Translations under genes and position numbers: made by a program | In this document: one piece after another, positions 56,701 through 64,000 of the stretch | Numbering within the stretch: position 1 is the stretch's first letter | Layout: each line of letters begins with the position of its first letter | The notes under the pieces: model-generated | The model's database searches: none | What the model saw: the letters and a program-made list of their open reading frames with translations, nothing else | Told to the model about the DNA's origin: nothing | NCBI RefSeq assembly: GCF_023973825.1 | Contig: NC_090127.1 | Location: 1,908,501-1,972,500 of the forward strand | DNA from: Plasmodium brasilianum | Lineage: Eukaryota > Apicomplexa > Aconoidasida > Haemosporida > Plasmodiidae | Direction: 5' to 3' | DNA length: 64,000 nt

Positions 56701-59645
56701 CTCACATCGAACGAAGCAGTCATATAGTATATGTTATTGTAAGAGTTGGTGCAATAGTAAAGTAGCATCTTTTTTTTTTTCTTTTCCACTCTCCCCCCTA
56801 TTCTACACGAGTTATAATTACTTCCTCTCTTCATTTTTTTGCAGTATATTGTATTATGAATAAAATGAATAGTGCCATTTGATTGAGATAATTTTCTTAT
56901 TTTTTTTAAACCACTTTCATACCCCTTATAAACCTCTTTCGTTATTGAACTATTAAAATAAAAAATAAAATCAACAATACTTTTCAAATATTTTGGGCAT
57001 ATGGTGTTACTTTCTAAGTTAATTTTTTTCAAAATGCACAATACAGAGGTACCAATTAGTTCAAAAATTTTCTTTTGATATTTTACATTACTTGACAATA
57101 CTAATGTGCATGAAAAAGCTTTATTTAAGTTTTCAAAATTGCTAATAGGACTTTTTTTACTAAGAAGAGAATAATACATTGAATTTAAAAAATGATCATT
57201 TAATTTATTAAAGTGGAAATGAAAAAAAAAATAAATATAAATGTTCTTAAAATTTTTATAATAGGGTTTATGATTTACAACAAAATTGCATATAAAATGA
57301 ATTACGTCTTCATTTATAAAATACTTTTTTTTTATTAACACGTTCAGTAAAATATTGATGTGCCTATCTTTCAAATAAATTATTTTATTATTATCAAATA
57401 AAAACCTAGCCAAAAAATTAAAAATACCATTTGATATTTTATCATTTCTTATATTCGAAAAACTGTTCATTATATCTATAATTTGTTCATGGTTAAAATA
57501 ATTTATTTTTTTTTTAATCAAGTCAGTTAACATGTTCAGAACTTCATCGCTCAAAATTCTGCATTTCTTAGAAAAACAGCTCAATGTTATCACCAAATTT
57601 TTCGGGTCAAACATTAAATTCATGTGTTTGTAGTTGTAGTAGAAGAAGTCGTACAGATTACTTCCACTTATGCATGCGTTTTCGTGGGCTCTACTAGCTG
57701 TGCTGCCGTATCCAGTTCTGCATACGCCTCTTACCGCCCCTCCGCTAACCCTGTAGCCACCATTGTCGAGTATCATTATAAAGGGTATGAATACCCTGGC
57801 GCTTATTTTTCTTTTCAACTTTTTAATTAATTTTAGTTGAATAATTTCCGAATTCTTTATCCCACAATAAGCTGATTTACTCCTTAATATATTGTTTTCG
57901 AGAACAATAGGGGAGTTTACGCTACTCCTATATAAATCGCCTTTTTCTATATGACTATCTGTTCTGTTTATTTTCAAAGGGTATCCTTCATTTTTTCCTG
58001 TCTCTTTGTTTTTACTCTCTTTTTGAATTTTTTGTAATATACAATCTCTTACTTTGTATAAGCACTTCCTTTCATCCCTGTTATATAAGACATATTCGCT
58101 TTTTACTTTTTTCAAAAAAAAATTTCCAATCTTTTTCTTAATATAAGAAAAAAAAGGCTCCTGAAGACAATCATACGTATTTACAATCCTGCTTATGTTT
58201 TCTATCGTAATTTTTTTCCTATTCAAGCAATCTATAAGAAAAAATAAAAAATCAATGGAATTTTTTTTCTTCTTTATTATTGTCTGTTCATCTCCTTCCT
58301 TTTCAAAATTCAATTTATAAAAAGCTACAAAATCATCGGAGTTTATTTTTTCACCGCTCCTAATATTGTCAGAAATTTTGCAAAAATGTGGATCATTTTT
58401 ACCTGCACATTGTTCATGCTCTTTCAAAATGCACATATGTTTATATATTTTTAAATAACAGTTTAGTATGTTATACAACTGATAAAGAGAAAACGAATAC
58501 AACCTATGTACAAGCATGAAATTACTTTTATATAAAAATAAAACATGCAAAATGCTTATCTTTTTAATAGAAGAAAGTATGCGGAGGATTGGTACTAAGT
58601 CATCATTTGATAAGATATGCAAACTTAAGATATGTAAAAATAGGTAATTAAAATATTCCTCATTAATATAGTTTAATTTGATAAAGATAAGCGAAATTTC
58701 TATTAATCCTTTTAAATCTATATTTTTCTCCCTACATAAATATAATAATAAAAGGCTATATATATCATCATATAACGTATGGTCTACATAGTTGTACTCT
58801 TGACATTTCGTTAATATCGTCATTAAGTTATTTACATTTCTCATTTCATATTTTATAATTAACTTGTTTCTTTCATTTTCACTTCGTTCACATTGTTCTG
58901 CATACTTCTCTACAGCAATGATGCTTTTTTTTTCCCTTAAAGCGGCGTACTGTCCTTGTGCCCACAGGAGATATGCATTTTTGTCCGCACTATGAAATAG
59001 CTCTTTTTTTTTTTTTTTTTTTATTATTTTTTTTTTCTTTCCCTCATGCACATTAGTATAATTACACATATCCGGTTCATTTTGCTCATTACTAAGCTTA
59101 TTGATATAATTATTTTTAATTTCTTTTACTGGCATATTTGTATCTACCTTCACTTTTGGACAAGATGGTGCATTCATAAAGCAATTCAGCTTTTTTGCCG
59201 TATACCTATAATCATCTTTATCATCTTTATGACTTTTATCATCTATATAATCATGTCTTTTGATGTAAGATCTCACACACGTATGTACATCACTATTACT
59301 GCTCGCTCCGTTAGTTCCATCCTCATTGTTAAAACTTTTACTATTCTTGTCAGAGTGATGTAGAATTAGGCTTTTTATGTTGCCACTTCCGATGGGTAAC
59401 TCCTTCCCTGTGTTCCATTTTTTAATATTCAAATGATGATTAATAAAAAAAATACTTCTTTCTTTTTTATATAATTCTATTATTTGTATTAGTCTCTTAT
59501 TTTTATATGAAAAAGATACCTTTTCGCTGTATATATTGTTGTAATAAACTTTTTTGCAATTATTAAAATTTCTTTTTTTTTTTTTTCCTTTTTCTCTATA
59601 TAGGATTTTTTTTAAATAATTTATTTTCTTCGCATTGCTAAGCAT
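53719..59645 (-). CDS. RAP-domain-type organellar RNA-binding protein, three exons
   Basis: Exons 59645-56174, 55607-54119 and 53812-53719 join in phases 1 and 2 to 1,684 residues. The start MLSNAKKINYLKKILYREKG is basic, as in a mitochondrial presequence. The middle is an array of degenerate helical repeats (for example NLVITLSCFSKKCRILSDEV and ILNDLIKKK-like pieces such as IIDIMNSFSNIRNDKISNGI), as in the heptatricopeptide-type repeats that precede RAP domains. The C terminus, LAQIILHKKYLTGFNLIPIC then YDELNNIHSKKSLYIYLSTK near the stop, fits the RAP pattern (hydrophobic, xGYxVIxIPYYEW, YLxxxL), with Asp-Glu-Leu in place of the usual E-W. Such proteins bind organellar RNAs and in Plasmodium are implicated in handling fragmented mitochondrial rRNA. 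The exon model is solid; the RAP assignment is by pattern only. Confidence 0.7.
55620..55900. repeat. 16 bp minisatellite in the first RAP-gene intron
   Basis: About 17 copies of ACATAAACATATGCCC with CCC/CAC and AAAC/AGAC variants. It lies just upstream of exon 2 (acceptor at 55608). Three minus-strand frames stay open through it, giving spurious Tyr/Val/Cys/Met-rich extensions. Confidence 0.93.
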
Positions 59646-59867
59646 TTTCGTTCCTTTTTGTTCATTTTAAGGAGGTACCATTTTCCTAAAAATATAATTT
59701 TATCACCTTCACGCGATGTTTTGTTTTTTTCTTTTCTCTTTGCGCAATTTTTTTAAAATTTTAAATTTTTTATATTTTTTGAGACTTCAAAATACAGATT
59801 TTCATTTTGCCTATTTTTGTAGAACACACTGACGTTCCTGCTGCTTGTATGAGCACGTAACAAACGT

Positions 59868-59933
59868 GGTATATTACATTAGTAGTATATTACATTAGTA
59901 GTATATTACATTAGTAGTATATTACATTAGTAA
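59868..59933. repeat. 17 bp repeat (GTATATTACATTAGTA)
   Basis: Four tandem copies. Confidence 0.9.
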
Positions 59934-60014
59934 GTCGACCTTCGTCATTTTATTTTCATCTGGATTGTTCCATTTTCTCTTTGTGGCATTGTTGAGCCAA
60001 GTTATCCTCTATTG

Positions 60015-60195
60015 AAGTGTTTTGTTCAGCTATTTTTGTTTTGTTCAGCTATTTTTGTTTTGTTCAGCTATTTTTGTTTTGTTCAGCTATTTTTGTTTTG
60101 TTCAGCCATTTTTGTTTTTGTTCAGCTATTTTTGTTTTGTTCAGTCAGTTTTGTTTTGTTCAGTCAGTTTTGTTTTGTTCAATCAGTTTTGTTTT
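60015..60195 (+). repeat. TTTTGTTCAGCTATTTTTG tandem array
   Basis: Nine to ten 18-20 bp copies; the right half has the variant CAGTCAGTTTTG. Confidence 0.9.
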
Positions 60196-60666
60196 TTTAA
60201 TTTTTAATTTTTTTGTGCGTGCATCACCCTACCGCAGATATTCAGAACGAGTATGTCAAGATAATTCTCCCCCACCCACCCCCAATGTTCAGAACTCTTA
60301 TCCTTTCATCATGCCATAATACTACAATGCTACTTTGCTATGTTGTTGTAATGTCACAGCTGCGCAACATTATTATTTTAACTGAAAAGTACCTCCTTTT
60401 TTCTTTTCTTTTTTTTTTCTTTTTTTTTTCTTTTTTTTTTTTTTTTTTTTTTTCTAGCCGTTAATGAAAGAGCATGAAGAGGAATTGTAGGCAATGTTTG
60501 GTCATACTGTTGTTCGCTTGTTTTTGCGTACATTGTTGTTTGAATAGAGACATTGCACATGCTTGAAAAAATGTGTGCAGGTGTATTTAGGTATACATTG
60601 TACATGCCCATGTATATGTATGTTTATTTGCTTACACGTGCATATGATGCCTCAAGAAATGTTAAA

Positions 60667-63600
60667 ATGATTGAAAATGCAAAATTTGCTGTAATAATAT
60701 TTCTTGTATTCGAAATACTATCATATAATAAATACACGTCTTTATTTATTAAAAAAAAGAATTCTGTTTTATTTTATAAAAACGAATTCTCATTTCCTAG
60801 GAAAAATGTAAAATTAACACAGTTTATAAATACTACAAAATGTAAATCCGAACATGTAAATAAACTAAACGAGCGTAAAAACGAGCGTAAAAACGAGCGT
60901 AAAAACGAGCATAAAAACGAACACAAAAACGAACATAAAAACGAATGTAAAAACGAACATAAAAACGAATGTAAAAACTTTATTAAAGATGTAATTAAAA
61001 AGTCGATAAACTTACCCGTCCAACTGCTCCCAACAACGTACAACAGCTTTGACAGGTGATAAAAAAGTCGAAAAAATAAAACGAAATAGAGAAGACTAAG
61101 AATGGAGATCCATTTCTTTACATAGCGTGGCATATGCTAACATCCGTGCATACATATACATGAATCACCAAAAGCAGAACTTCCCTTTTTTATTCATTCG
61201 TTCTTTACCGTTTATCTTGTTCTTTTGTTAATCTGCGGAATGCGTCCCCTACGTATATACAAACACATAAATATATATACATGTATGCATATAACTATAT
61301 ATATATATATATACATATACGAGCATATAATTAGGCGTAAAACAGAGAGTATATGCGTAGACTCACTTTTTCCCTGTTCATGCAAATATTGACTATATTT
61401 TTTTTTTTTTAGGCAAAAATATGTTCAGCATTTTTGGCACAGTGAAGGGGTGTACGAGAAGAGAAATTTGATAAATGTAAAAAAATGTGTATACGATGAC
61501 AAGAAAAATAAAATGAATGAAATAAAATCCATAGAGAATGGAGGGAGCTTGTTTGAGAGTAGAGAAGAAACATTAATAAACAATTTGTTTAAACAGATTA
61601 AAATTACAACTAATTTAAAAAAAGAAGCTAGTCTCATGCAATATATTTCACGTGAGTACGTAAAAAAAGGGAACTACAAAAATGAGGAGAATAACTACAA
61701 GTATAAGAACAAGTTAGATCTAATAATAAATGATACGAATGAAAAGAAAATGTATATAGAGAAAAACACTACAAAGATTATACTCAAACTGTATGATAAA
61801 GTACGTAAAAAAATAAAAATTATACATGATGGACCCCCATATGCAAATAACGATATACACATTGGACATGTATTAAATAAGATAATAAAAGATATATATT
61901 TAAAATTTCTTTTATTAAAAAATTATGTAGTAATGTTAATACATGGTTTTGACACCCATGGTCTACCTATTGAATACAACGTAATGAAATTACTAAAAAT
62001 AAGCAAAGTTGATGATTTAAATTTAGATACGTATTCATTAAAAAATTGTATTTGTGGGAGAATTATTCTTAATGCAGATACCAGCGCCTTACTCCAGTTG
62101 AGTAAACAGCTGGGGAAAAAAAAAAAAATAATAAATGAAAACGAACAGAAACGGCAGGAAAAGCGGCAGCAACAGCAAGAACAAATCCCCTTAATGCGCA
62201 GTTTATACCATAAAGTGGATTGCATTCGGAGGGATAATGCTCTACAAAAGAAGATAAATTACTTTAAAAATTTGTGTAAATTATACTCTTCTTATTTTAT
62301 TAATGAACAGTTCATGTCCTTAGTTTCATATGGAATATGGGGTCATTGGAAATACTCGTATGTAACCTTCTACAAACTGTATGAACAAATGCAGTATAAA
62401 GTTTTCCAGAGCCTTTTAAAGCACGTAATTATCCAAGCGGGGAATTTTACCTTCCCATCCGTTTTGTTCATTCGTTCGTGCGTTAATTCGTTCATTTATC
62501 TATTTAGTTTATCCATTTATTCACCTATGTATTCTTCCTTTTCTTTTCTTTTCTTTTTTCTTTTTTTTTTGCCCATTTTTACAGAAATACATTTACATGA
62601 GCAACAGACCAATATACCATAGCTATGCAACAAAGACAGTGCTCTCGGATAGCGAAATAATTTACAAAAAAAGGACGAGCAATTCTTTTTATTTTTTTTA
62701 TAGCTTCATGAATATAGGAGATAAAATAGTGTTACACATTTTAAAAGAGTACAAAGAAAATAAATTAATTAAAGAAATTATTCAACTGAATGAAGAAGAA
62801 ACACAATTTTACTTGACCAATTTTCACTCTATTATGGAATATATGGGTTTTAAAAAAAATCTTACCAATACTAATAGTGACATAAATTATTACTTGTGCA
62901 GGTTAAAAAATAAAATAATAAATAAATTAAAGTCAAGTCTTAAAATATTAGTTTTCACAACGCAAATGCATACCATTTTTAACAATAAATGTTTGTTAAT
63001 ACATAAGGAATATTTATACAGAATTATAAAAATAAAATTTGAAAATTTACAGTGTCTTTTTTTTCTTATAAGTGACAAGTCGTTTGACACTTTTTATGAT
63101 TATTTAAAGAAATATTATTCTAAAAAAGAGAAAATAATCGAAGTAAAAACTATTACTATACTCAAGGGCAATAACTTCACCTCGTGCACATACCTTAATT
63201 TTATTAACAAGCAAGAAAATAATTTTGTGTTTCTTTCAACAAATGAGATTGAAGAATCTTTCGGGTCAGGCATTGTGCATGTAGCTCCATCGCACGGATT
63301 TACCGATTACAACGTGTATTACAGAAATAATGAGTTGAAAAAGGTTTATTTAGACGAGTCGTACTATGAGGATATTAAAGGGGGGCATATCAGTGATTTA
63401 GACAGAGGTGGCTCCCACCACGGAACTAGCTATGGTAATCTCCATAGCGAAGTACGAATGGCTGGAAGGCTTTCGCCTGAACGCGTTCAGGATAATTCAG
63501 AAGAGAAAATAAACATTTTCAAAAAGTGCAGCAAAAATGTGCCAAATATTTCTGGCAATGCAAAGAAGGAGGAAGAAAAGAACAACTTTTCGTTTGATGT

Positions 63601-64000
63601 GATTAATCAAAATGTAATGGATGAAAATGACGATTTGAAGAATGAATATAAAGAAATTATTACAAATAATTGTAAAAGGAATAATCATTTTATTCAACAG
63701 TATGAAGATACGGATCGGTATAATTTAATACAAAAAAGATTAGAGGAGATGGATAAAATAAATATTAATCAACAGGATATTCATTTATTATTTTTTTACT
63801 CTTTTTATGATAATATTCTTTTTTATTTTCCTTATGAACATTCATATACATATGACTGGAGATCTCATACCAGTGTGCACATCAAATCTTTGCTGCAAAT
63901 ATATGTGGACATAGAGAAAATAAAAAAAAATATATTTTTTAAAAATATTAAAAAGATAAATTTTGTAAATAAAAATGTGAAAAACAGTTTAATAAAAACT
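60667..64000 (+). CDS. Isoleucine-tRNA ligase, apicoplast type, 5' part (runs off the window)
   Basis: Class I aminoacyl-tRNA synthetase charging tRNA-Ile in the apicoplast. Exons 60667-61055, 61413-62424 and 62585 to beyond 64000, phases 2 and 0; 939 codons are visible. The start MIENAKFAVIIFLVFEILSY is a signal peptide, followed by a Lys/Asn-rich transit region with a KNERKNEHKNE repeat (about 66-100), the bipartite leader of apicoplast proteins. The catalytic start is DGPPYANNDIHIGHVLNKII, with the HIGH motif at about 279-282, then HGFDTHGLPIEYNVMK, typical of IleRS rather than ValRS or LeuRS. Exon 3 carries the editing (CP1) region, including GSGIVHVAPSHGFTDYNVYY, and YDWRSHTSVHIKS after it. 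The KMSKS loop and anticodon-binding domain lie outside the window. A Lys/Gln insert (about 370-400) and a poorly conserved acidic insert before YDWRSH are Plasmodium-like. Confidence 0.92.
60862..60980 (+). repeat. 12 bp coding repeat in the IleRS transit peptide
   Basis: About ten copies of AAAAACGAACAT-like units encoding KNEH/KNER/KNEC. It lies inside the predicted transit peptide. Confidence 0.9.

Larger units (their letters stand above)
59646..60666. other. Divergent promoter region between the RAP gene and apicoplast IleRS
   Basis: Contains a 17 bp TATATTACATTAGTAG array (59868-59933), a TTTTGTTCAGCTATTTTTG array (60015-60195), a C-run cluster (60269-60283) and a poly(dT)/TTTTC tract (60403-60454). 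It should carry both promoters; no gene supported. Confidence 0.6.

Noticed and set aside
60012..60319. Phe/Cys/Val-rich open frames in three plus-strand frames
   Set aside because: They are translations of the TTTTGTTCAGCTATTTTTG array in a promoter region.
1..64000. Telomeric or subtelomeric identity suggested by abundant repeats
   Set aside because: No telomere heptamer arrays and no multigene-family genes (pir, stp1, fam) are present; all genes are conserved core genes.

Overview
This is nuclear DNA of a malaria parasite (Plasmodium). The base composition is very AT-rich, with long poly(dA)/poly(dT) runs, (TA)n tracts and minisatellites between genes. Introns are short and AT-rich with GT..AG ends, proteins carry Asn/Lys/Asp-rich inserts, and the set of recognisable orthologues fits. 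From memory, the gene order matches P. falciparum chromosome 12 from the vacuolar iron transporter through GCH1 and PABP to the apicoplast isoleucyl-tRNA synthetase. Coding regions are less AT-extreme and intergenic regions longer than I would expect for P. falciparum, so a P. malariae- or P. ovale-like species is more likely; this is inference only.

Layout, left to right: VIT iron transporter (+), citrate/oxoglutarate-type mitochondrial carrier (+), mitochondrial ribosomal protein uL24m (-), GTP cyclohydrolase I (+), and a small five-part (four coding exons found) protein with an HNH-type zinc loop (-). Then comes a repeat-rich 4.5 kb divergent interval, a BRO1/ALIX-like ESCRT protein (+, five exons), a nearly 7 kb gene desert full of satellites, cytoplasmic poly(A)-binding protein (+), UTP18 (+, two exons), histone chaperone ASF1 (+, two exons), holocytochrome c synthase (-, five exons), a candidate H/ACA-like RNA, a 1,497-residue orphan (-), mitochondrial uL6m (+), spliceosomal SF3B6 (-, two exons), a RAP-domain-type organellar RNA-binding protein (-, three exons) and apicoplast isoleucyl-tRNA synthetase (+, at least three exons, running off the right edge).

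The genes form no operon, but about half serve the mitochondrion or apicoplast: carrier, uL24m, cytochrome c heme attachment, uL6m, RAP protein and IleRS. Several others act in RNA metabolism (PABP, UTP18, SF3B6). Exon joins were worked out by hand from splice signals and reading phase, and every assembled gene closes in frame.

The points most worth a second look are a GC-rich hairpin followed by an ACA box (43.7-43.86 kb), potential G-quadruplexes placed just after stop codons (34.24 kb, 51.87 kb), the HNH-like zinc-loop protein, a minisatellite that runs straight into a splice acceptor in VIT, and an unusually long insert between RRM3 and RRM4 of PABP. I saw no mobile element, CRISPR array, rRNA or tRNA, and no clearly new multi-gene system.
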